Shown: piece after piece, positions 22,994 to 33,267 of the stretch
How the letters are laid out: each line of letters starts with the position of its first letter
How positions within the stretch are numbered: the first letter of the stretch is position 1
The notes under the pieces: model-generated
What the model was told of the DNA's origin: nothing
The model's input: only the letters and a program-made list of their open reading frames with translations
Database searches by the model: none
Translations under genes and position numbers: made by a program
DNA from: Deinococcus arboris
GTDB taxonomy: Bacteria; Deinococcota; Deinococci; Deinococcales; Deinococcaceae
Assembly (NCBI RefSeq): GCF_009755355.1
Contig: NZ_WQLB01000007.1
Coordinates: forward strand, 62,001 to 126,000
Length of the DNA: 64,000 nucleotides
Direction: 5' to 3'

Positions 22994-23389
22994 CTACACC
23001 CGCGCCCGGAGCCCCAGCAGCAGCCCGCCCGTAAAGGCGCCCGCGAACGGCAGGTTGGCAGTCAGTACACGCATCAGCCACGCGCCTCCCTGTTCCTGCC
23101 CCTGCCGCAGCCACGGCTCGGTCAGGGCCTGAACGCGCAGCCAGTTCACGCTGATCAGGTCAAAGTAGGCCAGCAGTTGCAGCACCAGAACCAGCGTTCC
23201 CAGCACAATCAGCGCGGCGCGGCCAATGTGGCGCAGCGCCACGCCGGTGGCAAAGCCCAGCAGCGCCCCCACGCTCAGGTCGGGCAGCAGGGGGCGCAGG
23301 GCGTCGGCCAGGGTCGCCTCTGGCGGGGGGGCGGCAACCAACGTCTGGACAGTCCGGGTCAAGCTCAAAGTGGGCGCATGGTAGAGCAT
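22994..23389 (-). CDS. FUN14-family membrane protein
   Basis: A 131-residue small membrane protein with two or three hydrophobic segments. SVGALLGFATGVALRHIGRAAL is the FUN14 signature (GFATGYALRKIG in relatives), followed by WLRVQALTEPW and a C-terminal GAFTGGLLLGLRA helix. FUN14 proteins are widespread in bacteria without a settled role. It diverges from the ECF sigma gene with only 40 bp between the starts. Confidence 0.75.
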   Translation of the reverse strand: MLYHAPTLSLTRTVQTLVAAPPPEATLADALRPLLPDLSVGALLGFATGVALRHIGRAALIVLGTLVLVLQLLAYFDLISVNWLRVQALTEPWLRQGQEQGGAWLMRVLTANLPFAGAFTGGLLLGLRARV

Positions 23390-23429
23390 GGGCCGCCGGG
23401 TTGGCGTGCGGGGATGGCAGAGGGGCGCT

Positions 23430-24035
23430 ATGGTAGAAGGCAGCGTGGACGTGCCAACCGAAGTCTCCCCTCCCGACGTGATTTCCCCTGAGCTGCTCGC
23501 GCGGCTGACGGCTGGGGATGAAGGGGCGTGGTTTGATTTCGTGCAGGAGTACGAGGGCCGTATGTACGGCTACCTGTACCGCCTGGAGGGCAACAGCGAG
23601 GACGCCCTGGACCTGACCCAGGAGGTTTTTTACCGGGCCTGGCGCTCCATTCGCACCTTCCGCGTGGGCGAACGGGTGTTGCCGTGGCTGTATCAGGTGG
23701 CGCGCAACACGCAAATCGAGTCGCACCGCCGCAAGCAGTTGCAGCGCTTCTCGCTGGAGCAGGCCCGCGAGGACGTGGGCTTTGAGGTGACCAGCGAAAA
23801 GCGCTCGCCGGTGCAGGCCGCCGAAAGCGCCGATGCCCAGGACCGGGTGCAGCGCGCCCTGCAAAAGCTGCCGGCCGAATACCGCGAGGCTGTCGTGCTG
23901 CGCTTTGTGGAGGACCTGAGTTACGACGAGATTGCCCAGATTCAGGGGGTGGCCGTGGGCACCGCCAAGAGCCGCGTCTTCCGTGCCAAAGAGCAGCTGG
24001 CCGACCTACTGGCGGGCGTCGCCGACGTGCATTGA
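23430..24035 (+). CDS. ECF-type RNA polymerase sigma factor
   Basis: About 201 residues. Region 2 is EYEGRMYGYLYRLEGNSEDALDLTQEVFYRAWR; region 4 contains LPAEYREAVVLRFVEDLSYDEIAQIQG with the HTH VGTAKSRVFRAKEQL. It directs RNA polymerase to a set of stress or envelope promoters. ATG 23430 is my choice, but GTG at 23445 or 23451 is also possible because TATGGT at 23429-23434 looks like a -10 box. No anti-sigma factor gene lies next to it, which is unusual for this class. Confidence 0.9.
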   Translation: MVEGSVDVPTEVSPPDVISPELLARLTAGDEGAWFDFVQEYEGRMYGYLYRLEGNSEDALDLTQEVFYRAWRSIRTFRVGERVLPWLYQVARNTQIESHRRKQLQRFSLEQAREDVGFEVTSEKRSPVQAAESADAQDRVQRALQKLPAEYREAVVLRFVEDLSYDEIAQIQGVAVGTAKSRVFRAKEQLADLLAGVADVH

Positions 24036-24304
24036 GAGCAGGCCTCAGCGCGGTTGAGGGGAGAAATCTTCCACCGCTCTGCTGACGAGTGGCGGCCGGA
24101 GACAGTGGGGGGAAGTGAAATTCAGGGATGGGCCGTACTCCCCAGGGTGCAAGTGACCGCCGCTGTGGTATCGGTCCTTCACAGCGTTGACGGCGGATAG
24201 GCACCTTCAGCAACACCACTTCACCCGCCACCAGATATAAGCCGACCTGTCTCAGCGCTGCCAAACTCTACTGGCCTTCAAGGCACTGGGGCCTCCTCTG
24301 CGCT

Positions 24305-25297
24305 CTACAGCCGGGCAAACACCTGGGTCCAGTAGCGGGTGTAGGTGGTGCCGGGCCGGTTGACATAACTCAGGCCAATCAGAGTGAAGTCGCCCATGAT
24401 GTTGCGGCAGTGGCCTGGACTTTTTAGCCAGCCCTGCACCACCTCGGCTGGGGTCTGCTGACCGGCGGCGATGTTCTCGGCCACCGTGGTGGGGGTCAGG
24501 CCAGCCGCCTGGACCCGGCGCAGGGGCGTACTGCCGTCAAAGCCGCTGGTGTGGTCAAAGTAGCTGTACAGCGACATGCCCGCCGACTGGGCCTGGGCCG
24601 CCACCGTCAGGGTGGGGTCCAGTTTCAGGGGCGGCAGAGCAGGGCCGCCGGGGCGCTGCGAGGCGCAGTTCCAGCCCTGGGCGCGCGCTTGATTGGTCAG
24701 GCGCAGCACCTCGGCGTCGTAAGGGGCGCTGGTGGTCCAGGGGGCCACAGTGATGTTCAGGCGCTGCTCGGCGGTGCGGCCGTCGCTGGTGGCGGCGCGC
24801 ACCGTGGCGGCGTAGATGCCGTTGGGCAGCCGGTTCGCCACCGTGCCTACCTCGCGGCCACCCAGCAGCAGGGTCGGCCGGGCCGGCGTATACAGCACGC
24901 TGCCCTCGGCACTGAGGCGCACCTCGCCGGGGGTGGGTTGCAGCACGGTCAGGGCGGCGCGCTCGGGACCAGCGCTGAGCACCGGCAGGCTGGCCTCGGC
25001 GCGGCTGACTACGCGGCCCTGGGCGTCCAGCAGCGCGGCCTGAAGGCGATAGGTACCGGGCCGGTAATAGATGTGGTCGGCGGCCGGGCCACTGGCCACC
25101 GCACCGTCCCCGAAGGTCCACTGCACGGTGTAGCCGGCAGGCGCTGACGCCTGAAAGGTCACCCGCAGCGGCGCCTGACGCTCGGCGCTGGCGCTGTAAC
25201 CAATGCGGAAGAACCCATCCTGGGCGTGGCCAGAGTCCAGGGCAGCCGAGCCGCCCAGCAGAGCCAGAGTAGACAGCAGGCGGCGGGCAGAGGTCAC
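24305..25297 (-). CDS. Secreted CAP-domain protein with PKD-like N-terminal domain
   Basis: About 330 residues with a signal peptide (RRLLSTLALLGG..HAQ). Residues 30-110 look like a PKD fold (VQWTFGDGAVASGPA, a classic W-x-FGDG). The C-terminal 130 residues are a CAP/SCP domain: LRLTNQARAQGW, DHTSGFDGSTPLRR, VAENIAAGQQ and WLKSPGHCRNIM, the YkwD-type motifs. Extracellular role; enzymatic function unproven. The GTG at 25297 is chosen because TACCCT sits exactly 6 nt before it (leaderless); an ATG at 25321 lies upstream of that box. Confidence 0.8.
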   Translation of the reverse strand: MTSARRLLSTLALLGGSAALDSGHAQDGFFRIGYSASAERQAPLRVTFQASAPAGYTVQWTFGDGAVASGPAADHIYYRPGTYRLQAALLDAQGRVVSRAEASLPVLSAGPERAALTVLQPTPGEVRLSAEGSVLYTPARPTLLLGGREVGTVANRLPNGIYAATVRAATSDGRTAEQRLNITVAPWTTSAPYDAEVLRLTNQARAQGWNCASQRPGGPALPPLKLDPTLTVAAQAQSAGMSLYSYFDHTSGFDGSTPLRRVQAAGLTPTTVAENIAAGQQTPAEVVQGWLKSPGHCRNIMGDFTLIGLSYVNRPGTTYTRYWTQVFARL

Positions 25298-25503
25298 ACC
25301 CGCAGGGTAGGACAGCGCCATACGCCACGCTGTAAGCGACTCGGGATTGTCAGGTGTAGATCAGCAGGCGGCGGGCAGGGGTGCCGTGTGCGATGGAGGA
25401 ACACCGTCCCCACCGCGTTCCTAGCAAGAGCAGCACACAACCACACTGGGCTTTCCGCTCGCAAAGAGCCGCACCTGAGAATATTCCCGCAGACCGCTCT
25501 CAA

Positions 25504-26751
25504 TCAGGAGGACGGCGCCGAGACCTCACTGGCTGGCGCAGGTTGTCCGAACGTCAGGGTCAGCAGTAGCCCGCCGCCGGCCGCTTGGGTCATGCTGATG
25601 TCGCCGCCGTGGGCACGGGCGTAGCGGCGCACTAGGGGCAGCCCGAGTCCCTGCCCCGCAGTCAGGCCACGTGGACCGCGCTCGTAGGGCAAAAACACGC
25701 GGGCGCGTTCATCTGGACCCATGCCGGCGCCAAAGTCGCGCACCCGAATGCGGGGCGCCCCGGCGTGGACATCCAGCGTGACCTCCACATGGCTGTCGGT
25801 GTATTTCAGGGCGTTTTCAATCAGGTTTTCCAGCATCTGCCGCACGCGCCCAGGGTCCACAGCCCACACCACGGGCTCCGGCGGATTGAGCACCTGCACC
25901 CGCGCCGATGCAAAGCGGTCAGTCAACTCGCGCAGGTCGCGGCGCTGGGGCCTCAGAGTCACATCCAGATACAAATCGTTCAGGCGCGTCAGGTCAGCGC
26001 GGCTGGCCAGCTGCCCGGCGCTGTCCTCAATCATGGCCAGCAGGTGCTGGCGCTCCTCGGGGGTCTGGGCCTGGCGCAGCAGGTCGCTGGCCAGCATCAG
26101 CGACTGGAGCGGGCGGCGCAGTTCATGGCTGGCCAGGCTCAGGGCCTCGCGCTGCCGGGCCTCACGGCGCTCGACGCGCAGGCGTTCGCCCCGCCACAGC
26201 AGCAGCGCGCGCAGAATCAGCAGCACGCTGACCAGCCCCGACAGCAGCGCGGCCACACCCAGCGTGCGGCGCAGGTCACTGAGGGCCTGGGCCGAGCGCA
26301 GCCCCAGTTCCCGGCTGTATTCGGCGGCGGCGCTGTTCAGGGCCAGACTTTCGGCCACCGCCTGCGCCACACTGGCGTCGGTGTCCAGCCGTAGGGCGCG
26401 CTCGACCACACCCAGCCGCGCCTCGCCCTGCCGCTCGATCTCGGCCAGCAGCACGAACTGCTGGGGATTTTGCGCGCTGGACAGGGCGATGTCGCGCAGC
26501 AGGGTGCGGCGGGCCGGACGTTCCTGCGGGTTCAGGCGCGCCACCTGATACTGCAACACGTCCTGCGCCAGCCCCTGATAGGCGTGCGGTTTCCAGCCGC
26601 CGCCGGTCTGAATCAGGGCGTCGTAGGCGGGGCGCGTGACCACCACCAAGAGGCCCAAACTCAGCAGCGCGGGCAGCAGCGCCAGCCCCAGTTCACGGGC
26701 CAGGCGGCGGCGCGTCACCCCCGGCGGCACTGCCCGGCGCAGCGCACTCAC
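25504..26751 (-). CDS. Sensor histidine kinase
   Basis: A 415-residue membrane kinase. Two TM helices (near residues 20-42 and 165-190) enclose a sensor domain of about 120 residues. LASHELRRPLQSLM is the H box with the phospho-accepting His, ENLIENALKYTDSH the N box, VRDFGAGMGPDE the G1 box and GQGLGLPLVRRYARAHGG the G2 box. GTG 26751 overlaps the stop of the molybdopterin-domain-like gene by 4 bp. No response regulator is adjacent on either side, so the partner must be encoded elsewhere. Confidence 0.9.
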   Translation of the reverse strand: MSALRRAVPPGVTRRRLARELGLALLPALLSLGLLVVVTRPAYDALIQTGGGWKPHAYQGLAQDVLQYQVARLNPQERPARRTLLRDIALSSAQNPQQFVLLAEIERQGEARLGVVERALRLDTDASVAQAVAESLALNSAAAEYSRELGLRSAQALSDLRRTLGVAALLSGLVSVLLILRALLLWRGERLRVERREARQREALSLASHELRRPLQSLMLASDLLRQAQTPEERQHLLAMIEDSAGQLASRADLTRLNDLYLDVTLRPQRRDLRELTDRFASARVQVLNPPEPVVWAVDPGRVRQMLENLIENALKYTDSHVEVTLDVHAGAPRIRVRDFGAGMGPDERARVFLPYERGPRGLTAGQGLGLPLVRRYARAHGGDISMTQAAGGGLLLTLTFGQPAPASEVSAPSS

Positions 26752-27296
26752 GGCGCCGGGGCCAGGCGTTCGGCGTACCACACCCACGCGGCCGAATACC
26801 CCGTGCTGTGAAAGCGCGCTGGCTCTGGCGGCAGCACCACCGTCAGCGGCCCTTTCTCAAGAGTCGAGATGGCGTGACCGTCGGCGCGGTAGGCCAGCAT
26901 CACCGGAAACTGCAGGTAGTCACTGGCGCGAATGGTCGCCGCAAAGCCGTTGGTGGCCGACACCCGCACGTCCTGTCCGGCAAAGCCGCCCCGCGCCGCC
27001 AGGTCACGCAGCGGTACGCCCTCATAGACAAAGCGGCGCCCCAGCTGCGGGTGCAGGGTGGCGTAGCGCACGGTGGGCATGGCCTGAAGCTGCCGCACCG
27101 TGAGCCTGAGGGGACCGCGCGCCGTCTCAATGGTCAGCGCGGTGGCCTCGCCTGGGCGGGGCTTGGGCGCCGCCTGGACGAGCCGCACGTAAGGAAACGG
27201 GGCCGCGCGCAGCTGAACGGTCACCGCACCGGCCAGCCCCAGCAGAGCGGCGCTCAGAAGGACTGCCTGAGAAAGACGCAGCTTGACCGGCAACAC
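26748..27296 (-). CDS. Exported molybdopterin-oxidoreductase-domain-like protein
   Basis: A 182-residue protein with an N-terminal membrane segment or signal. The body resembles the sulfite-oxidase-like molybdopterin-binding fold in short form: LTVRQLQAMPTVRYATLHP, FVYEGVPLRDLAARGG and FAATIRASDYLQFPVML. It lacks the Cys that coordinates Mo in true enzymes, so it is more likely a binding or sensor domain. Translational coupling to the histidine kinase suggests it is the ligand-sensing partner of that kinase. GTG 27296 has TAGACT 6 nt upstream (leaderless). Confidence 0.65.
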   Translation of the reverse strand: MLPVKLRLSQAVLLSAALLGLAGAVTVQLRAAPFPYVRLVQAAPKPRPGEATALTIETARGPLRLTVRQLQAMPTVRYATLHPQLGRRFVYEGVPLRDLAARGGFAGQDVRVSATNGFAATIRASDYLQFPVMLAYRADGHAISTLEKGPLTVVLPPEPARFHSTGYSAAWVWYAERLAPAP

Positions 27297-27497
27297 GCGC
27301 GCAGTCTACCAACCGGGCCGGGCGCAAAAAGGCCTGAGGCCACACGGCTGAGGCCAGTCGTCGCCCGGCTGCTCCGGTCCCAGTCCAGCTACCACATGAG
27401 GCCCCGCCCTCACACATGAACAGGATATAAGCGGGCGCTCCGGCTGACTGGAGTGTGGCGTCAGGCCCAGGTCACTTAGCGGGCGCAGGGTAGAGCC

Positions 27498-28409
27498 ATG
27501 AAAGTCATCCTTCCCCTGACCCTCCTCACGGCGGCCCTGGGCTGCAGCGCCCTGGCGGCGCCGACCCTCAGTGCCCAGAGCATCATCGTCAATCCGGCGC
27601 CCACCAGCCTGAGCGTCAAGGTTTGGACCGACCGTGACACCAGCGGCGCGGCCACACCCAACTACGCGCCCGGCGAGAAGATTCGGCTGTTTACCCAGGT
27701 CAACCAGGACGCCTACGTCTACCTCTTTAATGTGGACCCCAGCGGCCAGGTGGACCTGATTCTGCCCAACCGCTTTCAGGGCGGCGCCAACTTTCTGAAA
27801 GCCAATGCTGTCAAGGTGTTTCCGGCGGCGGGCGACCCCTTTACCTTTGACATCGCGGCGCCGTACGGCGTGAACAAGGTGCTGGCGCTCGCCAGTCTGA
27901 AGCCTCTGAACCTGGACCAGATTGCGACCTTCAAGAGCCAGCAGAACAGCTTTGCGGACGTGAATGTCAAGGGCCAGCAGGGCCTGGCCCAGGCGCTGAG
28001 CATCGTGGTCAATCCCGCGCCTCAGAACAGCTGGATCACCGATACCGCCTCTTATAACGTGGCCGCCCGCGCCAGCGCCGCGCAGCTGAAGACCACGCCC
28101 ACCTCACCTGTGGCGGCGGCCCCCGCACCCACGACCTCGGCGCCTCGCACCGCGCAGGCCCTGTCGGTCACCGTCGGGCCCTGGGGAAATGCCCGCGAGT
28201 GGTCCACGACGGTAGACGGCCGCGCTGACCTCAAAGCCCAGCATGACCAGTACGCCGCCAAGCTCAAGGCCGAGGGCTACACCCTGGTCAAGACCAGCAG
28301 CAAACCCAGTGAAATCAAGAGTGAGTTCCGTAAGGGCAGCAGCAAGGCCGAGCTGACGGTCAAGCGCAAGGGCAATCGCCTGGAAATCAAGGTCGAGCGC
28401 AGTTCGTAA
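27498..28409 (+). CDS. Secreted DUF4384 protein
   Basis: A 303-residue exported protein (signal [21 protein letters not shown]). Residues 40-130 are a DUF4384 domain: [22 protein letters not shown] then [15 protein letters not shown], the family pattern. A Ala/Pro/Thr linker and a basic C-terminal beta domain (residues 225-303) follow. Function unknown; a cell-surface role is likely. ATG 27498. A strong inverted repeat after the gene (28426-28457) should end the transcript. Confidence 0.75.
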   Translation: MKVILPLTLLTAALGCSALAAPTLSAQSIIVNPAPTSLSVKVWTDRDTSGAATPNYAPGEKIRLFTQVNQDAYVYLFNVDPSGQVDLILPNRFQGGANFLKANAVKVFPAAGDPFTFDIAAPYGVNKVLALASLKPLNLDQIATFKSQQNSFADVNVKGQQGLAQALSIVVNPAPQNSWITDTASYNVAARASAAQLKTTPTSPVAAAPAPTTSAPRTAQALSVTVGPWGNAREWSTTVDGRADLKAQHDQYAAKLKAEGYTLVKTSSKPSEIKSEFRKGSSKAELTVKRKGNRLEIKVERSS

Positions 28410-28425
28410 AACACGGCGCAGCTCA

Positions 28426-28457
28426 GAGGGGGGTCATCCGGCAGGGTGACCCCCCTC
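28426..28457 (+). terminator. Terminator after the DUF4384 gene
   Basis: Perfect 11-bp arms GAGGGGGGTCA / TGACCCCCCTC with a 10-base loop; the following tract is C-rich with few T, so efficiency is uncertain. Confidence 0.65.
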
Positions 28458-28565
28458 CCCCTTGAGGTCTGAAGCCGCGTTATCGCTTATGATTTCGGGG
28501 CACCACAAATTCACGCACCCACTCCGCAGCCGTGCGGGGTGTTCTGTGTGCTGGAGGTTTCAACT

Positions 28566-30536
28566 GTGAAACGTTCTGCCTTTTGGGGGGTCGTCTCGTC
28601 GGCCCTGCTGCTGTCTGCCTGTACTCAAACCCCAGCGCCTAGCCCTGCCCCATCTGGAACCGTTTCCAAAGATGCTGCGCTCACCGGCCAGGCCATCAGC
28701 GGCGCGAATATAGACGCCTGGCGGCAGCAGGTGATCTATCTCGTGTTGCCGGACCGTTTCTTTAATGGAAACTCTTCCAATGACACCCTGGGCGCGGCTA
28801 ACTGCTTAGACCGCACCAGCGCTACCAAGTTTCACGGGGGCGACCTGGCCGGACTGCGCGCCAAGCTGCCCTACATCCGCTACCTGGGGGCCAGCGCCGT
28901 CTGGACCACCCCGGTCTACAAGCAAGTCGGGCTGGTCAATGGCAATTCGTGCGGTTATCACGGCTACTGGCCCGACTATGCCAACCCCAACGACACCGCC
29001 CTGGACCCCAAATTTGGCACTGGCGCCGAGTTGACCGGCCTAATTAACGACCTCAAGGCCGGCGGGCAAAAGTACATCATGGACATGGTCGTCAACCACG
29101 CCGGCTACGGCGCGCGCATTGCCTCGCAGCAGCCCGGCTGGTTTCACGGGAACTGCAGTGGGGACGAGATTGTCTGCCCGTTGGCGGGCCTGCCCGACTT
29201 CCGGCAAGAGGACAGCGCGGTGGCCACTTACCTGACCAACCTCTCCAAGAGCTGGGCGGCCACCTACGCCGTGGACGGGATTCGGATGGACACTGTCAAG
29301 CACGTGCCCAACAGCTACTGGCAGAACTCATGGGTGCCGGGGGTGCTGGCCACTCGCCCCAATACCTTCCTGCTGGGCGAGGCGTTCCTGTCGGGGAGTG
29401 CGTCGCAGCTCAAGCCTTTTCTGGACGCTGGATTCGATTCCACCTTTAACTTCCCGCTGCGTCAGGCCCTGGTGGACGGCGTCGGGAAGGCCGGCAGCCT
29501 GGACCGGGTGGCCGCCAGCATGAGCGACACCTTGGGCACCCTGGGCCTGGACCGCACGCTGCTGCAAGTGAACCTGCTGGACAACCACGATGTGCCGCGC
29601 TTCGTGAACGAGCCCGGCTCAGGCGTGGCCGAGGGCGAGATTCGGGCCCGCTACCAGAACGCTCTAGGCCTGCTGATGACATTGCCGGGTATTCCGCAGC
29701 TGTACTACGGCAACGAACTGGGCATGTACGGCGGCTCCGACCCCGACAACCGCCGCGACATGCCGACCTGGGCCTGGACCGACAGCGGCCGGAACGCCGC
29801 GCAGGCCAACTTTGTGGCGGGCGGCGGCACGCCCAAAACCACCTATGACCTGACCAAAAAACTGATTGGGATTCGCACGGCCAACGCGGCGCTCTGGAAA
29901 GGCAATTACGCCGAACTGTGGCGGCCCAACGGCGGCCAGAACGTCTACGCCTTCTACCGGGGCAGCGGCGCCAACCGCTTTGTGGTGGTGGTCAATACCT
30001 CGGGCAGCAGCGCGGCGGTCAATCTGGACCTGGCCGGCAACAGCGGCATCAGCGCCGCCGACAAGAGCGCGCTGACGAACGGCACCGTCTTTAACGACCT
30101 GTTGGCCGAAGGGGCGCCGGCCAGCGCCACGGTGACGGCGGGCAAGCTGCCGGTCACGCTCGGCGCAGGCAAGATGGGCATTTACCGCGCTGGGGCAGCT
30201 GGCACCGGCGGCGGCGGCACGGCCGTGCCCGTCACTTTTCAGGTCACGGCCAGCACCTACTTCGGCCAGGACGTGTACCTGCTGGGCGACCGGAGCGAAC
30301 TGGGCGCCTGGAACACCGCCAGCGCCCTGGCCCTGACCCCCAGCAACTGCAGCGGCAGCACCTGCACCTGGAAAACCACGGTCAGCCTGCCGCCCAGTGC
30401 CGCCTTACAATTCAAGTTCGTCAAGAAGCCCGGCGACAGCGGTACCAGCGTCACCTGGGAGAGCGGCAGCAACCGCACGTACACCGTGCCGGCCTCGAGC
30501 ACAGGAACAGTAAACGGGGGCAGTTGGAGGCCATAA
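28566..30536 (+). CDS. Alpha-amylase lipoprotein with CBM20 starch-binding domain
   Basis: A 656-residue GH13 glycosidase. VKRSAFWGVVSSALLLSAC is a lipoprotein signal. The TIM barrel shows VIYLVLPDRFFNGN, MDMVVNHAG, DGIRMDTVKH (Asp nucleophile), LLGEAF (Glu acid/base) and LLDNHD (third Asp). After a GTGGGGT linker, residues 560-656 are a CBM20 starch-binding module (VTFQVTASTYFGQDVYLLGD). It would cut starch outside the cell. GTG 28566 has a GGAGG Shine-Dalgarno; TATGAT at 28488-28493 is a likely -10. Two LacI-type palindromes lie in the first 215 bp of coding sequence. Confidence 0.93.
   Translation: MKRSAFWGVVSSALLLSACTQTPAPSPAPSGTVSKDAALTGQAISGANIDAWRQQVIYLVLPDRFFNGNSSNDTLGAANCLDRTSATKFHGGDLAGLRAKLPYIRYLGASAVWTTPVYKQVGLVNGNSCGYHGYWPDYANPNDTALDPKFGTGAELTGLINDLKAGGQKYIMDMVVNHAGYGARIASQQPGWFHGNCSGDEIVCPLAGLPDFRQEDSAVATYLTNLSKSWAATYAVDGIRMDTVKHVPNSYWQNSWVPGVLATRPNTFLLGEAFLSGSASQLKPFLDAGFDSTFNFPLRQALVDGVGKAGSLDRVAASMSDTLGTLGLDRTLLQVNLLDNHDVPRFVNEPGSGVAEGEIRARYQNALGLLMTLPGIPQLYYGNELGMYGGSDPDNRRDMPTWAWTDSGRNAAQANFVAGGGTPKTTYDLTKKLIGIRTANAALWKGNYAELWRPNGGQNVYAFYRGSGANRFVVVVNTSGSSAAVNLDLAGNSGISAADKSALTNGTVFNDLLAEGAPASATVTAGKLPVTLGAGKMGIYRAGAAGTGGGGTAVPVTFQVTASTYFGQDVYLLGDRSELGAWNTASALALTPSNCSGSTCTWKTTVSLPPSAALQFKFVKKPGDSGTSVTWESGSNRTYTVPASSTGTVNGGSWRP
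28655..28668 (+). promoter_or_regulatory. LacI-type palindrome in amylase coding sequence
   Basis: TGGAACCGTTTCCA, identical to the site before the LacI gene (21412) except for one spacer base, and close to the classic CcpA/MalR-type consensus. It lies 90 bp into the gene, where a bound repressor could block elongation. Confidence 0.55.
28766..28779 (+). promoter_or_regulatory. Second LacI-type palindrome in amylase coding sequence
   Basis: TGGAAACTCTTCCA, with the same TGGAA-N4-TTCCA layout, 111 bp after the first. The distance could permit looping between two repressor dimers. Confidence 0.45.
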
Positions 30537-30563
30537 GGGGTCATCAGGGACTTAAAAGAGTTT

Positions 30564-30597
30564 GAGGGGAGGGAGGCTGTCGTCACGCTCCCCTCTT
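30564..30597 (+). terminator. Probable amylase terminator
   Basis: Arms GAGGGGAG / CTCCCCTC with a 16-base loop, then TTG, 28 bp after the stop codon. Confidence 0.5.
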
Positions 30598-30688
30598 GAT
30601 GGAAAAAGTGCATAACCGGCGCCACTGCCCCTCCCCCGTCTCCATTCAACAAACGAGCGTTTGGTCCCTCTGCCTCCCGGCTGCTACG

Positions 30689-30819
30689 CTGGGAGGCATC
30701 CATCTTGCGGAGCGGAAGCCCGCAACCCAGTGCCCTGTCATGCCTGAGCCTCTGCCCTGCCCCCTGCCCGGTGCGCGCCGACTGTTAAACCAGCGCCGCG
30801 CGCCCTGACGGCGCTTTTT
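30689..30819 (+). ncRNA. Structured leader with terminator before the E1 genes (possible attenuator)
   Basis: CTGGG/CCCAG encloses TGCGG/CCGCA (30689-30730), a two-part stem. At 30792-30819 AGCGCCG/CGGCGCT is followed by TTTTT, a good terminator 84 bp before the E1 alpha start. The 3' arm CGGCGC can also pair with GCGCCG at 30775-30780, so an alternative fold exists. A 22-codon frame (30740-30808) ends inside the stem. I match it to no known riboswitch class. The stretch 30598-30688 has no gene; TACGCT (30685-30690) is one possible -10. Confidence 0.45.
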
Positions 30820-30903
30820 GAGCAAGCAGAGCGCGGGGTCACTGCGCCTCAGCCGCCTGCTTCTGGCCTGCTTCCGGTTCATTCCCCCCAAGGAGCCTTC
30901 CGC

Positions 30904-32039
<1,136 letters not shown>

Positions 32040-32043
<4 letters not shown>

Positions 32044-33041
32044 CGGCCACTGCCACGAACACCAAGACCATGACGATGGTGGCCGCCATCAACGACGCGC
32101 TGGACCTTGCCCTCAGTGCCGACGAGGCCGTGCATATTTTTGGCGAGGACGTGGGCGTGATGGGCGGCGTCTTCCGCGCCACCGACGGCCTGCAGGCCAA
32201 GTACGGCGTGGAGCGCGTTTTTGATACCCCCTTGGCCGAAGCCGCCATTGTGGGGATGGGCATTGGCATGGGCCTGGCGGGCCTGAAGCCCATTGCCGAG
32301 ATTCAGTTTGCGGGCTTCCTCTACCCGGCGCTGGACCAGATTCTGTCGCACCTGGGCCGCTTCCGGCACCGCACCCGCAGCCGCTACCACCTGCCGATGG
32401 TCATCCGCGCGCCCTACGGGGGCGGCGTGCATACCCCCGAGCAGCACGCCGACAGCCCCGAGGCCATCCTGGCCCACACGCCGGGCGTCAAGGTGGTCAT
32501 TCCCAGCACCCCCGCCGACGCCAAGGGCCTGCTGCTGAGCGCCATCAACGACCCCGACCCGGTGTTCTTCTTTGAGGCCATCAAGCTCTACCGCAGCGTG
32601 AAAGAGGAAGTGCCGGTGGGCGATTACCGCGTGCCGCTGGGCAAGGCGCGCGTGGCGACCGAAGGCGACGACGTGACGGTCATCTGTTACGGTGGCATGG
32701 TTGAAGTAGCGCAGAAGGCCGCCGCCGCCGCCAAGAACGCGGGCATTGGGGTTGAAGTCATTGACTTGCGCACCCTGGTCCCAATGGACACCGACACTGT
32801 CCTGGCCAGCGTGGCCAAGACTGGCCGCGCCGTGGTCGTCACCGAGGCGCCCCGCACCGCCGGCTTTCACAGCGAAATCAGCGCCGTGATTGCCGAAGAG
32901 GCCATTGAATACCTGCGCGCGCCGATTGTACGCGTGACCGGCTTTGACGCCCCGTATCCGCCATTCACCGCTGTAGAGGACGTCTACCGCCCCAACCCGG
33001 TGCGTGTGGCGAAGGCCATCAAGCAGGTCATGGCGTACTAA
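32040..33041 (+). CDS. 2-oxoacid dehydrogenase E1 component, beta subunit
   Basis: A 333-residue partner of E1 alpha. [35 protein letters not shown] (with the catalytic Glu of beta subunits), and [19 protein letters not shown], with the conserved HS-type loop, are typical. The C-terminal [21 protein letters not shown] is the transketolase C-domain end. It starts within ATGA overlapping the alpha stop, so the two subunits are made in equal amounts. The following 226 bp contain no visible gene. Confidence 0.92.
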
Positions 33042-33267
33042 AAAGCGGGGAGTGGGTTGTGGGAAGTAGGGGGTGGGAACAGCCTTCAGGGCACGGGTGA
33101 GGCCCTGGCCATTTACTCTCGCCCCACCACCGCTCCACGCTCGAGGTCTTCAGGATTCACCATCTCCTTCAAAGCCAGAAATCCAGGGGGCGAACCAACT
33201 CAATGTGGCTCGCCCTTTTCCGTCCCAAACGGCGACCTTGGCCACGTTTACACCTCAGCGCGGCATC

